From assembly GCF_900221005.1 (NCBI RefSeq), contig NZ_OBQI01000004.1:434001-498000 (forward strand): a stretch of 64,000 nt of DNA, written 5' to 3'. Below, piece after piece: positions 44,772 to 62,354 of this stretch (its first letter is position 1; each line of letters opens with the position of its first letter). The notes under the pieces are model-generated. The model was given only the letters and a program-made list of their open reading frames with translations. It did no database searches and was not told the DNA's origin. This stretch comes from Blastococcus aggregatus (GTDB lineage: Bacteria; Actinomycetota; Actinomycetes; Mycobacteriales; Geodermatophilaceae). The translations under genes and the position numbers were made by a program.

Positions 44772-44885
44772 GCCGGAAGTCTGCCGCACCGGCGCGGTCC
44801 CCCCGTGGCGCCCAGGGGTGCCCGGTCGGGTGCTCGTCGCCGCTCCGACCGGCGAACTGTCGTACCCCGCGGGGACACTGGCCCC

Positions 44886-49487
<4,602 letters not shown>

Positions 49488-49502
49488 CGCCGCCCTCCCG
49501 GA

Positions 49503-50339
49503 TCAGGGGGCGGCGTCCCAGAGCAGCCGGTAGTACGACATGCGCTCCGGGTCGGGATGCACCCCGTAGGCCTCCAGGAGCGGGCGCTCCCACCCCGGCC
49601 CGTAGTTCCAGGTCGTGCTCCAGGTGGCCACCGCGAGGTCGGCCCACCGGTCGGCGACGCCCAGCGACCCCAGATCGACGTGACCGGACCACGCGCCGTC
49701 GTCGGTGAGCAGGGTGTTCGGGGCGCAGGCATCACCGTGGCACACGACCGGCAGGTCGACGTCCGGGACGTCGGCCAGGCGGGCCAGCACCTCGGTCGCC
49801 GTCAGACCGGCGTGCTCCGGGAACCACTGCCGCGGCCGCAGGACGTCGGCGCGGCGCTGCACGTCGGCGACGCGCGTGGACGCGGACCAGTCGAACGGGC
49901 AGTCCGGCGCAGGGAGCGCGTCGTGCAGCGCCCGCAGACCCGCACCGATCGCACGCACGGCGGGCAGCGGGTCGGCCAGCCAGCGCGGTTCGACGGCGTT
50001 GCGACCGGGGAGCCCCGAGGTCACCAGCCACTCCCCGTCGTCGTCCCGGTCGTGCGCGAGGACGACCGGGACGGGCGTGAACCGCACGGCCCAGCGCAGC
50101 CGCTCGGCCTCCTCCCCCATCGGCAGCGCGCTGCCGGCCGGCGCCCACTTCACGAAGCGCCGCTGCGGGCCCTCCCCCAGCTGCCAGGTGAGGCCGCCCA
50201 GCTGGTTCCGCCAGACCGGCGCGAGCCGCGCGCCGTCGGCCAGGCCGGCCACGGCGGGCGGCACGGGTACCGGCTCCGTCGGTACCCCGGAGATCACGTC
50301 CGGGATGCTGCCACGGGTGGCCGTCCCCGGAGCCGTCAC
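49503..50339 (-). CDS. APH(3')-like phosphotransferase
   Basis: About 278 aa from a GTG at 50339. The catalytic loop VCHGDACAPNTLL (HGDxxxxN) and the metal site GHVDLGSLGVADRWADLA are those of aminoglycoside O-phosphotransferases. The substrate may be an aminoglycoside or an unrelated metabolite, since many environmental homologues give no resistance. It stands between lhr and nei2 on the opposite strand. Confidence 0.82.
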   Translation of the reverse strand: MTAPGTATRGSIPDVISGVPTEPVPVPPAVAGLADGARLAPVWRNQLGGLTWQLGEGPQRRFVKWAPAGSALPMGEEAERLRWAVRFTPVPVVLAHDRDDDGEWLVTSGLPGRNAVEPRWLADPLPAVRAIGAGLRALHDALPAPDCPFDWSASTRVADVQRRADVLRPRQWFPEHAGLTATEVLARLADVPDVDLPVVCHGDACAPNTLLTDDGAWSGHVDLGSLGVADRWADLAVATWSTTWNYGPGWERPLLEAYGVHPDPERMSYYRLLWDAAP

Positions 50340-50435
50340 ATCATGACGATCCCGTGGAGAGCTGGAGGGAACGGTGCGCCGCCCGCCGCGGACGGGGACG
50401 CTGGAGGTACCGGCGCACCCAAGGGGGATCACCTC

Positions 50436-50609
50436 ATGCGCACTCTTCTCACGTTCCTGCTCCTCGTCGGCACCGGCCTGCTCGTCGTCGGCGCCGTCAC
50501 ACCGCAGCTGTTCGTCCTCGCGCTGCTCGGCCTGCTGCTGCTCACCGGCGCCGCGAGCGTTGCGCTGGCCGGCCTGGGGCCACCGGGCCCTCCTCGGCTG
50601 CACCACTGA
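50436..50609 (+). CDS. Two-helix membrane microprotein
   Basis: 57 aa with a strong ribosome site (AAGGGGG) before the ATG at 50436. Two hydrophobic stretches (LLTFLLLVGTGLLVVGAV and LFVLALLGLLLLTGAASVALAGL) and a short polar tail. Family not recognised. Confidence 0.6.
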   Translation: MRTLLTFLLLVGTGLLVVGAVTPQLFVLALLGLLLLTGAASVALAGLGPPGPPRLHH

Positions 50610-50667
50610 CCGTCGGCTGCTCGTTCCCTGCTGCCCACGAACCCGGGCCGGCAGGGACACTGGGTGG

Positions 50668-51525
50668 GTGCCCGAGGGAGACACCGTCTGGCTGGCCGCC
50701 AAGCGGATGAACACCGCGCTCGCCGGCGCCACGCTGCGCCGCGGCGAGTTCCGCCTGTCGCAACTGGCCGCGCTCGACCTGGCCGGTGCCACCGTCCGGG
50801 AGGTCGTGCCCCGCGGCAAGCACATGCTCATCCGGCTGGCCGACGAGCGCACGCTCCGGACGCACTACCGGATGGACGGCAGCTGGCACATCTACCGGCC
50901 GGGGACGACGTGGCGCGGCGGGCCTGCCTACGACGTCCGCGTCGTCCTGGCCACCGACGAGTGGGAGTGCGTCGGCTACCGGCTGCACGACGTCGAGATC
51001 GTCCCCACCGCCGACGAGGACCGGCTCGTCGGCCACCTCGGGCCCGACGTCCTGGGGCCGGACTGGGATCTGGCGGAGGCGCTGCGACGGCTGCGCAGCC
51101 ATCCGGACGAGCAGATCGGCGTGGCGATCCTGGACCAGCGGAACCTCGCCGGGCCCGGCAACCTCTACAAGGTCGAGTCGCTGTTCCTCTGCGGCGTGCA
51201 CCCCTGGGCGCGGGTGGCCGACGTCGACGGGAAGCTCGAGCCGCTGGTCACCCGCGCACGGACCCTGATGCTCGCCAACCGCGACCATCCCGAGCAGAGC
51301 ACGACCGGGAACCTGCGCCGCGGCCAGGACCACTGGGTGTACGGCCGGAAGGGCAAGCCCTGCCGGCGGTGCGGATCACCGATCCTCATGGGCGAGCAGG
51401 GGCCGGAGCTGCAGGCGCGGGTGACCTACTGGTGCCCCCGCTGCCAGGCCACCGACTCCCCCGTCGACCCGCTGGCCCGTACCGGCGAGCCGGGGCGGCC
51501 CCGCCCCCTGGCCACGCCCGGCTGA
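50668..51525 (+). CDS. nei2: Endonuclease VIII-like DNA glycosylase Nei2
   Basis: A 285-aa Fpg/Nei enzyme. After loss of the initiator, Pro2-Glu3 (PEGDTVW) form the active site. The helix-two-turn-helix contains DQRNLAGPGNLYKVE, and a C-terminal zinc finger CRRC...CPRC binds DNA. It removes oxidised pyrimidines. It is probably functionally linked to lhr upstream. Confidence 0.92.
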   Translation: MPEGDTVWLAAKRMNTALAGATLRRGEFRLSQLAALDLAGATVREVVPRGKHMLIRLADERTLRTHYRMDGSWHIYRPGTTWRGGPAYDVRVVLATDEWECVGYRLHDVEIVPTADEDRLVGHLGPDVLGPDWDLAEALRRLRSHPDEQIGVAILDQRNLAGPGNLYKVESLFLCGVHPWARVADVDGKLEPLVTRARTLMLANRDHPEQSTTGNLRRGQDHWVYGRKGKPCRRCGSPILMGEQGPELQARVTYWCPRCQATDSPVDPLARTGEPGRPRPLATPG

Positions 51526-51539
51526 CCCGTCACGCACGT

Positions 51540-51572
51540 CGCGGCGGCCTCCGGGAACCGGAGACCGCCGCG
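51540..51572. terminator. Convergent hairpin between nei2 and pspA
   Basis: Arms 51540-51554 and 51558-51572 pair with one mismatch and a 3-nt loop, between the two stop codons. Confidence 0.65.
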
Positions 51573-51591
51573 AGGCGTACGCGTGGAACGG

Positions 51592-52437
51592 TCAGGCCTG
51601 CTGGCCGGGCCGCTCGGCCGGCTGCGTCGCCTGCTGCTCGCTGGCCGGCTCCGCGGCCGACGGCGCACCCTGCTCGATGGCCGCGGCGGGCGTGCTGCCC
51701 TCGACGGCCTGGGTTCCGCCACTCATCGAGGCGCGGATCGCGTCCAGCCGGGAGGCGCCGGCCACGTCGAGGGTGGCCTTCTCGACCTCGAGCATCCGGC
51801 CCTCGACCGAGTTCTGGGCCAGCTCGGCCTGCCCCAGGGCGTTGGCGTAGCGGGCCTCGATCTTGTCGCGGACCTCGGACAGGCTCGGCGTGTTGCCGGG
51901 TGCCGAGAGCTCGTTGACCTGCTTGAGCGAGCTCGCGACGTGCTCCTGCATCTTGGCCTGCTCGAGCTGGCTCATCAGCTTGGTGCGCTCGGCCAGCGTC
52001 GTCTGCAGCCGCATGCGGCTCTGCTCGACCGCGCCGCGCGCCTGCTCGGCGGCCTGGAGCGCCTCGTCGTGGCTGCGCTTGAGGTCCTCCATCGACTGCT
52101 CGGCCGCGACCAGCTGGGTGGCGAACGCCTGCGCGGCGGTCTCGTACTCGGTCGCCTTGGCGGCGTCGCCCCCGGCGCGCTGCTTGTCGGCCAGGACCAG
52201 CGCCTGGCGGGCCGAGGCCTGCAACTTCTCGACCTCACCCAGCTGCCGGTTCAGTCGCATCTCCAGCTGGCGCTGGTTGCCGAGGACCGCGGCGGCCTGG
52301 TTGGCCAGCGACTGGTGCCGCTGCTGCTCGGCCTCGATCGCCTGGGCGATCTGGATCTTGGGGTCGGCCCGCTGGTCGATCTGCGCATTGGCCGACGCCG
52401 TCAGGTACTTCCACAGCTTCACGAACGGGTTGGGCAT
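51592..52437 (-). CDS. pspA: PspA/IM30 envelope-stress protein
   Basis: A 281-aa protein, mostly long coiled coil (about 25-220), with an N-terminal amphipathic helix ([18 protein letters not shown]) for membrane contact and an Ala/Glu/Gln-rich disordered tail. AGGAGGA precedes the ATG. PspA stabilises stressed membranes. In mycobacteria it lies beside clgR; here clgR is about 2 kb away. Confidence 0.9.
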   Translation of the reverse strand: MPNPFVKLWKYLTASANAQIDQRADPKIQIAQAIEAEQQRHQSLANQAAAVLGNQRQLEMRLNRQLGEVEKLQASARQALVLADKQRAGGDAAKATEYETAAQAFATQLVAAEQSMEDLKRSHDEALQAAEQARGAVEQSRMRLQTTLAERTKLMSQLEQAKMQEHVASSLKQVNELSAPGNTPSLSEVRDKIEARYANALGQAELAQNSVEGRMLEVEKATLDVAGASRLDAIRASMSGGTQAVEGSTPAAAIEQGAPSAAEPASEQQATQPAERPGQQA

Positions 52438-52551
52438 TGGTTCCTCCTGCTCCGGCACCGAAGCCGGGGGGTGGGTGGCCGGCGCGGCGATGTTCGTCGA
52501 CCCCATCGTCCCAGGTGACTGCCGTTCCAAGCCAACGCGGTCACCCTCGAC

Positions 52552-53586
52552 GTGGCGACCTACCGTTACCCCGTGTCCGCACCCATCCCGAAGCTGTGCG
52601 TCCTGGGCGAGCTGGTCGTCGATCTGCTGCCCGTTCCGGGTGCCGGAGCCGGCCCCGAGGGGACCGCGCCCCAGTACGTCGCACGCCCCGGCGGCAACGC
52701 CCTCAACGTCGCGGTGGCCGCCGGCCGGCTCGGTGCGCCGGTCGCCCTGGTGGCCCGGCTCGGCACCGGCCCGCTGGGCGCCGCCCTCCGCCGGCACGCC
52801 GAGCTCGCGGGGGTGGACGTCACCGGTTTCGTCGCCGCGGACGAGCCGGTGAGCCTGGCCGTCATCGGCCTGCATCCCGACGGCTCCCCCGACTACGGCT
52901 TCCACGTGCTCGGCGCCGCCGACTGGCAGTGGACCGACGAGGAGCTGGCGCGCTCGGTGCCCGAGAGCACGGCCGTGCTGCACGTGGGCTCGATCTCCAG
53001 CTGGACCGAGCCGGGCGCGACCGCCATCGCCGCCCTGGTCGAGCGCCTCGCCGGCACGGCGCTGATCAGCGTCGACCCGAACATCCGGCCCCCGCTGGCC
53101 GACGGGCCGGTCGGCGCCTCGCTCGGCAACGACCGCGCCGGGGTCACCGCCCGGCTGGACCGGCTGGTCGCGCAGGCCGACGTCGTCAAGGTCAGCGCGG
53201 AGGATCTCGAGTGGCTGGAGCCCGGCACTCCGGACCTCGACGACGTGGCCAGGCGCTGGGCCGCGCGCGGACCGGCGCTCGTGCTCCTCACCGACGGCGC
53301 CGCCCCGCTGCGGATCGCCCGTCCGGGCCGGCCGGTGCTGCACCGCGACTCCCCCCGGGTCGAGGTGGCCGACACCGTGGGCGCCGGGGACTCGCTCGCG
53401 GCGGGGCTGCTCAGCGGGCTGCTCGCTGCCGGCGTCACCGACCGCGGCGCGCTGGAGGCCCTGGACGACGAGCGGCTGCTGGCCGTCGTCGACGACGCCG
53501 CCCTCGTCGCCGCGCTGAACTGCACGCGGGTCGGCGCCGACCCGCCGACGCGCGCGGAGGTCGACGCGGCGCGCGCAGCCCGATGA
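52552..53586 (+). CDS. PfkB-family carbohydrate kinase
   Basis: A 344-aa ribokinase-type protein. The N-terminal [15 protein letters not shown], middle DPNIRPP and C-terminal [12 protein letters not shown] (catalytic Asp and anion hole) are PfkB signatures. Fructokinase-like; the sugar is uncertain. Start at GTG 52552, with a later GTG possible. The stop overlaps the acetyltransferase ATG. Confidence 0.9.
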   Translation: MATYRYPVSAPIPKLCVLGELVVDLLPVPGAGAGPEGTAPQYVARPGGNALNVAVAAGRLGAPVALVARLGTGPLGAALRRHAELAGVDVTGFVAADEPVSLAVIGLHPDGSPDYGFHVLGAADWQWTDEELARSVPESTAVLHVGSISSWTEPGATAIAALVERLAGTALISVDPNIRPPLADGPVGASLGNDRAGVTARLDRLVAQADVVKVSAEDLEWLEPGTPDLDDVARRWAARGPALVLLTDGAAPLRIARPGRPVLHRDSPRVEVADTVGAGDSLAAGLLSGLLAAGVTDRGALEALDDERLLAVVDDAALVAALNCTRVGADPPTRAEVDAARAAR

Positions 53587-54068
53587 CCGGCGGGCTCCGG
53601 CTCGTCGGGTTCGAGGAGCTCTCCGCCGCGGTGCTGCGGGCACGCCTGCTCGACCACCGCGGTTCGTTCTGGTCGGGCTCCGTGCTGGCCGACGAGGAGC
53701 AGGTCGGCCTGCACGATCCGCTCTTCTTCCACCAGCTCGGCGGCTTCGGCGCGGTCGCTCTCACCCCGGACGACCGGGACGCCGGCTACCTGCTCGGGGT
53801 GGTCACCGCCGACCGGCTGGCCGTCGTGCACGCCGTGGCGGTGCACCCCGACCACCGCGGTCGCGGGCTGGCCGCCCGGCTCCTCCAGCGGTTCGCCGGG
53901 CTGGCCGCCGGGACGGGGGCCCGGGCCGTCCAGGGCGTCGCCCGACCGGACGACGCCGCGGCACGCGGGCTGGCCGAGCACTGCGGAGCCGTTCCCGCCC
54001 CCTCCCCCGGCCACGCCGGTCCGGGGTGCGACCGGACGGTCTACACCCGCTCGCTGCGCCGGGCCTGA
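53583..54068 (+). CDS. GNAT-family acetyltransferase
   Basis: A 161-aa protein. [23 protein letters not shown] is the acetyl-CoA binding motif A of GNAT enzymes. Translationally coupled to the PfkB gene by ATGA overlap. Substrate unknown. Its 3' end overlaps the convergent TetR gene by 28 bases. Confidence 0.85.
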   Translation: MTGGLRLVGFEELSAAVLRARLLDHRGSFWSGSVLADEEQVGLHDPLFFHQLGGFGAVALTPDDRDAGYLLGVVTADRLAVVHAVAVHPDHRGRGLAARLLQRFAGLAAGTGARAVQGVARPDDAAARGLAEHCGAVPAPSPGHAGPGCDRTVYTRSLRRA

Positions 54069-54592
54069 GCCGAGGGCTCACCGGCGCCGAGGGCTCCGGC
54101 CAGGCGCGCGGCCTGGCGGTGGCGGTCGAGGGAGCGCCCCGGCTGCAGCACGACGCCGAGCAACCAGCGGCCGGCCAGCTCGGCCCTGTCGGCGTCGATC
54201 CGCAGGGCGGCGGCCAGCCTGTCCCGGAGGTCCGCCCACGCGACGGCGTCGACGGCCAGCAGCCCCGTGAGCGCCTCGGGCTCCGTCGCCGCGAGCCGGC
54301 GCAGCACCGGGTGACCGCCCAGCTCGTCGGAGAGCGCGGCCAGCGCCCCCGCCGGCGGCAGTCCGGCCGCCAGGGCGCTGAGCCGGTCGAGCTCCACGGC
54401 CAGCAGTTCGCGGGCGACCTCGTCCTTGGTCCGGAAGTGGTTGTACAGCGTGGCCTTGGCGACGCCGGCGGCCGCGGCCACCGACTGCATGGTGCTGCGC
54501 CGGAGCCCGTTCTCGGCGAACGCCCGCGCGGCGCCGTCGAGCAGGCCGCGGCGCGTGGGGTTCACGAGCGCGACCCCGGGACGCTGCGGCAC
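54041..54592 (-). CDS. TetR-family regulator
   Basis: About 183 aa from a GTG at 54592, 1 bp after the clgR stop codon. The N-terminal helix-turn-helix MQSVAAAAGVAKATLYNHF is typical; the C-terminal domain is of unknown ligand. It is cotranscribed with clgR. Confidence 0.87.
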   Translation of the reverse strand: MPQRPGVALVNPTRRGLLDGAARAFAENGLRRSTMQSVAAAAGVAKATLYNHFRTKDEVARELLAVELDRLSALAAGLPPAGALAALSDELGGHPVLRRLAATEPEALTGLLAVDAVAWADLRDRLAAALRIDADRAELAGRWLLGVVLQPGRSLDRHRQAARLAGALGAGEPSAQARRSERV

Positions 54593-54593
54593 A

Positions 54594-55010
54594 TCAGGCG
54601 GCGAGCGAGACCGCCTCGCCGCGGCGGAGACCTGAGCGGGCGGGAGCGCCCACCAGGGCGAGCGCGGGCTCGGCCGCGGGCACGCCGGCCTCCTCGACGG
54701 AGGGCTGCTCCTCGGCGGCGGCCGCCTCGGCGGCCTCGGCCGGCGCGGGGTGGGCGAGCGCGCGGACACCGCCGGCACCGGCGACCCGCATCTCCAGGCT
54801 CACCTCGGCCAGCAGGTCGGCCAGCTCGACGTCGAGGGCATCGCAGATGGAGGCGAGCAGCTCGGAGGAGGCCTCCTTCTGGCCGCGCTCGACCTCGGAG
54901 AGGTAGCCGAGGCTGACCCGGGCGGCACCCGAGACGTCGCGCAGCGTTCGGCGCTGACGCAGCCGGTGACCCCGCAGGGTGCTCCCGAGCTGGGTACGCA
55001 GCAGCAACAT
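54594..55010 (-). CDS. clgR: XRE-family regulator ClgR
   Basis: 138 aa from the ATG at 55010, seven bases after AGGAG. The helix-turn-helix is [25 protein letters not shown]; in ClgR of Corynebacterium and Mycobacterium it activates clp protease and stress genes including pspA. The short unstable-looking alanine-rich C-terminus ends in SLAA, like the Clp-recognised ends of known ClgR proteins. Confidence 0.9.
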   Translation of the reverse strand: MLLLRTQLGSTLRGHRLRQRRTLRDVSGAARVSLGYLSEVERGQKEASSELLASICDALDVELADLLAEVSLEMRVAGAGGVRALAHPAPAEAAEAAAAEEQPSVEEAGVPAAEPALALVGAPARSGLRRGEAVSLAA

Positions 55011-55163
55011 GGCCACTCTCCTGTCCTGCGAGCGGGGGAAGCACCGGCGCCCTTCGCGAGCGCCGTGCGCTCACGGTACGCGGCGCCGCGCCCGGTGGCT
55101 GGCCCACCCGGCTCGCGTCCTCTCACGGCGTAACGCGCCGGTACCCGCCGCGCTTCCCCGCGC

Positions 55164-55628
55164 TCAGCCCAGTCGCGCGAGGAGCGCGTCGACCGCCGCA
55201 TCGACGGCAGCCGCCCGGACGGCGGCCCGGTCGCCGGGCAGGTCGAGCTGGACGACGTCGGTCCGCGCGCCGTCGGAGAGCCCGAGGTAGACGCGCCCGG
55301 GGCCGTGCCCGTCGACCGGATCGGGGCCGGCGACACCGGTGAGCCCGACCCCCCACGTGGCGGCGCACCGCTCCCGCACGCCGTCGGCGAGTGCGGCGGC
55401 GGTCTCCGGGCTGACCGGACCGTGCGCGGCGAGCACCCCGGCCGGCACGCCGGCGAGCGCGGTCTTCAGGTCGGTCGCGTAGACGACCACGCCCCCGCGC
55501 AGCGTGGCGCTGGCCCCGGGGACCTCGGCCAGCCGCGCGCAGAACAGCCCGGCGGTCAGCGACTCGGCGGCGGCCACGGTCTCGCGCCGGAAGAGCAGGG
55601 CCCGGTGCAGCTCGGCAGCCGACCCCAT
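55164..55628 (-). CDS. cinA: CinA C-terminal-domain protein (NMN amidohydrolase type)
   Basis: A 154-aa stand-alone CinA C-terminal domain with VAAAESLTAGL, ATLRGGVVVYA and TGVAGPDPVDGHGPG. In characterised proteins this domain deamidates nicotinamide mononucleotide for NAD recycling. The ATG overlaps the pgsA stop codon (TGATG). Confidence 0.88.
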   Translation of the reverse strand: MGSAAELHRALLFRRETVAAAESLTAGLFCARLAEVPGASATLRGGVVVYATDLKTALAGVPAGVLAAHGPVSPETAAALADGVRERCAATWGVGLTGVAGPDPVDGHGPGRVYLGLSDGARTDVVQLDLPGDRAAVRAAAVDAAVDALLARLG

Positions 55629-56302
55629 CAGGCGGCGGTGTCGGTCCGCGTGCCGGTGGGATCCGCGCTGCCCGCGGCCGAGCGGCGCGCGGCCGCGGCC
55701 TTCATGGCCCGGGCACTCGTCCGGCGCAGCCGGAGCGCACGCACGACGTAGTCGAGCCCGGTGACGAGGGTGAGCACGAGGGCCAGCGCCATCACCCACC
55801 AGCGCCCGGTGGCCAGCAGCCCGGTCAGCGGCAGGATGTACAGCCCGATGGCCAGCGCCTGGGCGACGGTCTTGAGCTTGCCGCCGCGACTGGCCGCGAT
55901 GACCCCGTGCCGGATGACCCAGAACCGGAGCACCGTGACCCCGACCTCGCGGACCAGGATGATCCAGGTCACCCACCAGGGCAGCAGCCCCAGCGCGGAG
56001 AGCCCGATGAGCGCGGTGCCGGTGAGCGCCTTGTCGGCGATCGGATCGGCGAGCTTGCCGAACTCGGTGACCTGGCCGGTGCGGCGGGCGATCATCCCGT
56101 CGTACCGGTCGGTGATGATCGCCAGCGCGAACACCAGCGTCGCCCAGTAGCGGCCGGCGTCGTCGAGCCCCTCGTCCTGGAGCAGGAGGGCGGCGAAGAC
56201 CGGCACCACCGCCAGGCGGAGCACGGTGAGCGCGTTGGGCAGGTTCACGAGGCGAGCCGTCTGCGGCGGCGTCGCGGCCGGGTCCGGCAGCACCTCGCTC
56301 AT
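55628..56302 (-). CDS. pgsA: CDP-diacylglycerol-glycerol-3-phosphate 3-phosphatidyltransferase
   Basis: A 224-aa membrane enzyme. DRYDGMIARRTGQVTEFGK...DPIADK is the CDP-alcohol phosphotransferase motif, though the first DG site reads DRYDG where DxxDG is expected, which fits. It makes phosphatidylglycerol phosphate. It starts 4 bp after the rimO stop. Confidence 0.92.
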   Translation of the reverse strand: MSEVLPDPAATPPQTARLVNLPNALTVLRLAVVPVFAALLLQDEGLDDAGRYWATLVFALAIITDRYDGMIARRTGQVTEFGKLADPIADKALTGTALIGLSALGLLPWWVTWIILVREVGVTVLRFWVIRHGVIAASRGGKLKTVAQALAIGLYILPLTGLLATGRWWVMALALVLTLVTGLDYVVRALRLRRTSARAMKAAAARRSAAGSADPTGTRTDTAA

Positions 56303-56306
56303 GCCG

Positions 56307-57743
56307 TCACCGGCCGGTTCCCGCTCCGGCCGGCACGACGGCCCGGGCGACCAGGTCGACGCCCTCGGTGCCCTCGACGACGGCCTCGACCAGCTGCCCG
56401 GCGACCGCGCCCTCGGGCACCCCGGCGACGGTGGTGGTGCCGTCGGCGTCGGGATCCTGGTGCGCGGCGTGCCCCAGCCAGCTCCCCGGACCCTCCTCGG
56501 CGGACAGGTCCTCGGTGAGCAGCACCTCGACGCGCTCGCCGATCCGGTCCTCCGCACGCTGGGCCGTGAGCTCCTCGACCAGGTCGGTGATCCGGCGGAC
56601 GCGGGCATCGATCTCGACCTGGTCGAGCTTGCCGGGCAGGCCGATGGCCTCGGTGCCGTCCTCGTCCGAGTAGCCGAACACGCCGACGGCGTCCAGCCGG
56701 CCGAGGGTCAGGAAGCGCTCCAGCTCCGCGACGTCCTCCTCGGTCTCCCCCGGGAAGCCGAGGATGACGTTGGTGCGGAAGCCGGCGCCGGGCGCCAGGC
56801 TGCGGGCCCGCTCGATGGTGCGGAGGAAGTCGTCGGTCCCGCCGAACCGGCGCATGCGGCGCAGCAGGGTCGGCGAGGAGTGCTGGAACGACAGGTCGAA
56901 GTAGGGCGCGATCCCCGGGGTGGTGGCGATGAGGTCCAGCAGACCCGGGCGCAGCTCGGCCGGCTGCAGGTAGGCGACCCGCACCCGGACGATGCCCGGG
57001 ACGGCGGCCAGCTCCGGCAGCAGCTTCTCCAGCGAGCGCAGGTCGCCGAGGTCCTTGCCGTAGGAGGTCGAGTTCTCGCTGACCAGCACCAGCTCGGTGA
57101 CGCCCTGGCCGGCGAGCCAGTGCGCCTCGCCCAGCACCTCGGCCGGGGGGCGGGAGACGAAGGCGCCCCGGAAGGTGGGGATGGCGCAGAAGGCGCAGCG
57201 GCGGTCGCAGCCGGAGGCGAGCTTGAGCGCGGCCATGGGGCCCGACGCCAGGCGCTTGCGGCGCAGCCAGTCGTGGCCGGGGATCGCCGGGGCGTCGACC
57301 GCGGTGGTGGCGGCGGTGCGCTGCACGGGGCTGATCGGCAGCAGCGTGCGGCGGTCCCGCGGGGTGTGCGGTACGAGCGGCCGGCCGGCGATGACGTCGT
57401 CGAGCCGGTCGCCGATCTGCGCGTAGTCGTCGAAGCCGAGGACGGTGGCCTCGGGGAGCGCGCCGGCGAGCTCCGAGCCGTATCGCTCGGCCATGCAGCC
57501 GACGGCGACGACGGGGGCGCCGGAGTCCGTGGCGGCGAGGATCGCGTCGACGGAGTCCTTCTTGGCCGACTCGATGAACCCGCAGGTGTTCACCAGCACG
57601 GCGTCCGCGGCGTCCGCGTCGTCGATGAGCTCGTAGCCACCGGCGGCCAGCCGACCGGCCAGCTCCTCCGAGTCGACCTCGTTGCGGGCGCACCCGAGGG
57701 TCACCACCGCCACTTTCCGGGCAGAGGAGGGCGCAGCTGTCAC
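56307..57743 (-). CDS. rimO: Ribosomal protein S12 methylthiotransferase RimO
   Basis: A 478-aa radical-SAM enzyme. [12 protein letters not shown] (rather than the MiaB form), [13 protein letters not shown], and the radical-SAM site [11 protein letters not shown] identify RimO, which modifies an aspartate of ribosomal protein S12. A TRAM domain ends the protein. Confidence 0.95.
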   Translation of the reverse strand: MTAAPSSARKVAVVTLGCARNEVDSEELAGRLAAGGYELIDDADAADAVLVNTCGFIESAKKDSVDAILAATDSGAPVVAVGCMAERYGSELAGALPEATVLGFDDYAQIGDRLDDVIAGRPLVPHTPRDRRTLLPISPVQRTAATTAVDAPAIPGHDWLRRKRLASGPMAALKLASGCDRRCAFCAIPTFRGAFVSRPPAEVLGEAHWLAGQGVTELVLVSENSTSYGKDLGDLRSLEKLLPELAAVPGIVRVRVAYLQPAELRPGLLDLIATTPGIAPYFDLSFQHSSPTLLRRMRRFGGTDDFLRTIERARSLAPGAGFRTNVILGFPGETEEDVAELERFLTLGRLDAVGVFGYSDEDGTEAIGLPGKLDQVEIDARVRRITDLVEELTAQRAEDRIGERVEVLLTEDLSAEEGPGSWLGHAAHQDPDADGTTTVAGVPEGAVAGQLVEAVVEGTEGVDLVARAVVPAGAGTGR

Positions 57744-57810
57744 CGGGACATCGTAGTCGCCCGGACCGCCGTCCTCCCCGCTCCGGGGAGTGATCCCCGT
57801 CCTCCGCGCG

Positions 57811-60297
<2,487 letters not shown>

Positions 60298-60386
60298 GTG
60301 TCGAACGGTAATCCGCGTGGAGGCCGCGAACGGGCAGGCAGAGCGTCGTGTCCCGCACCGGCGACCCATCTCATAACGTCACAGCC

Positions 60387-62354
60387 ATGAGCCCGACGCA
60401 CCACCGTGCCCCTCGTCGACATGGCAGCTGGCCGACCCCGATCACCTCCGAGCTGGTGGTCCGCGCGGCCGCCCGGATCGGCGAGGTGGTCGTGGACGGC
60501 TCCCCCACCGGTCCCGGCGACGTGTGGTGGTCGGAATCCCGTCCCGACGAGGGTGGCCGGTCGGTGCTCGTGCGCTGTGGCGCCGACGGCGCGGTCGCCG
60601 ACGTGCTCCCCGCCCCGTGGAACGCCCGCACCCGGGTGCACGAGTACGGCGGCGGCGCGTGGACGGTCGCCGACGGCACGCTGTGGTTCACCGAGTTCTC
60701 CGACCAGCGGCTGTACCGGATCGACCCCGGCAGCGACCGGCCGGTCGCGGTCACCCCGGAGCCCGCCGTCCGGGCCGGGGTCCGGTACGCCGACCTGCGG
60801 GTCGACGGCGGCACCGTGCTCGCCGTCCGGGAGACCCACCCGGCCGAGCACACCCCCGCCGCCGACGTCGTGAACGAGATCGTCCGGGTGGGCCCCGACG
60901 GCTCCGAGGTGCTGGTCAGCGGCCCCGACTTCGTCTCCGACCCCCGTCCCGGGCCCGGCGGCGAGCTCGCCTGGCTGCAGTGGGACCACCCCTCCATGCC
61001 GTGGGACGCCGCGCAGCTGGTCGTCCGCGCGGCCGACGGCATGGAGACCGTCGTCGCGGGCGGGTCCGGCGAGTCGGTCGTCCAGCCGGTGTGGGCCGCC
61101 GACGGCACGCTGTGGTTCCTCTGCGACCGCACCAACTTCTGGTCGCTGTACCGGTGGCGGGCCGGCGGGGAGGCCGAGCTGGTGCTGGACGTCGGGAGCG
61201 ACATCGCCGGCCCGCAGTGGGTGTTCGGCGGCAGCCGCTTCGCCCTGCTGCCCGACGGGCGCATCGCCCTCGCCTACGGCCGCGACGGCGCCGACCGACT
61301 GGCGGTGCTCTCCCCCGACGGCGCCGTGCGCGAGGTCCCGCTCCCCTACGCCGCGCTCCGCGACCTCGTCACGGTGGGCCAGGACGTGGTGTGCGTCGCC
61401 GGCGGCCCGGACAGCGAGCCGGTCGTGCTGCAGGTGCCGCTCGACGGCGGCGGGGCCCGCGTCCTGCGCCCCGCGCGCGAGCTCGGGATCGACCCGGCCT
61501 GGTTCTCCCGACCCGAGCACGTCTCGTTCCCGACCGAGGAGGCCGGCACGGGCATCGGCGTCGCCCACGCCCTGGTCTACCCACCGGCGAACCCGGACGT
61601 CTCCCTGCCCGAGGGCGACCTCCCACCGCTGCTGGTCGTGGTCCACGGCGGCCCGACGTCGGCGGCCTCACCGGTGCTCAACCTCGCCGTCCAGTACTGG
61701 ACCTCGCGGGGGTTCTGCGTCGCCGACGTCGACTACCGCGGCTCCACCGGCTACGGGCGCCGGTACCGCGACGCACTCCAGGGCCGGTGGGGCGTGGTGG
61801 ACCTGGACGACGTCGTCGCGTGTGCCCGGCACCTCGCCGCCGCCGGCCGGGTGGACCCCGCCCGGATGGCCATCCGCGGCGGCTCGGCCGGCGGCTACAC
61901 GACGCTGGCCGCGCTCTCCATGCGCCCGGGCGTGTTCACCGCGGGCGCCAGCCACTACGGCGTCGCCGATCTCGGCGCCCTGGCGGCGGAGACGCACAAG
62001 TTCGAGTCCCGGTACCTCGACGGCCTGGTCGCCCCCTGGCCCGCGGGTGCCGACGTCTACGCCGCACGCTCCCCGATCAACCACGTGGACGCGCTCGACA
62101 CCCCGCTGGCGGTGTTCCAGGGGGACGAGGACGCGATCGTGCCCCCCGACCAGGCGGAGGCGATCGTCGCCGCCCTCCGGGAGAAGGGCGTGCCGCACGC
62201 CTACCTGCTGTTCCAGGGCGAGCAGCACGGGTTCCGCAAGGCCGGGAACATCCGCGCGGCACTGGACGGGGAGCTCTCCTTCTACGCCCAGGTCTGGGGC
62301 TTCGACCTCCCCGCTGCGGAGGGCATCACCCCCATCGAGGTGGTCGGGACGTGA
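60387..62354 (+). CDS. S9-family prolyl oligopeptidase-like hydrolase
   Basis: A 655-aa protein. An N-terminal beta-propeller (about 1-400) is followed by an alpha/beta-hydrolase domain with Ser in GGSAGGYTT, Asp in GDEDAIVPPDQ and His in GEQHGF. It probably cleaves short peptides or acyl-amino acids in the cytoplasm. The stop overlaps the acetyltransferase start (GTGA). Confidence 0.92.
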   Translation: MSPTHHRAPRRHGSWPTPITSELVVRAAARIGEVVVDGSPTGPGDVWWSESRPDEGGRSVLVRCGADGAVADVLPAPWNARTRVHEYGGGAWTVADGTLWFTEFSDQRLYRIDPGSDRPVAVTPEPAVRAGVRYADLRVDGGTVLAVRETHPAEHTPAADVVNEIVRVGPDGSEVLVSGPDFVSDPRPGPGGELAWLQWDHPSMPWDAAQLVVRAADGMETVVAGGSGESVVQPVWAADGTLWFLCDRTNFWSLYRWRAGGEAELVLDVGSDIAGPQWVFGGSRFALLPDGRIALAYGRDGADRLAVLSPDGAVREVPLPYAALRDLVTVGQDVVCVAGGPDSEPVVLQVPLDGGGARVLRPARELGIDPAWFSRPEHVSFPTEEAGTGIGVAHALVYPPANPDVSLPEGDLPPLLVVVHGGPTSAASPVLNLAVQYWTSRGFCVADVDYRGSTGYGRRYRDALQGRWGVVDLDDVVACARHLAAAGRVDPARMAIRGGSAGGYTTLAALSMRPGVFTAGASHYGVADLGALAAETHKFESRYLDGLVAPWPAGADVYAARSPINHVDALDTPLAVFQGDEDAIVPPDQAEAIVAALREKGVPHAYLLFQGEQHGFRKAGNIRAALDGELSFYAQVWGFDLPAAEGITPIEVVGT

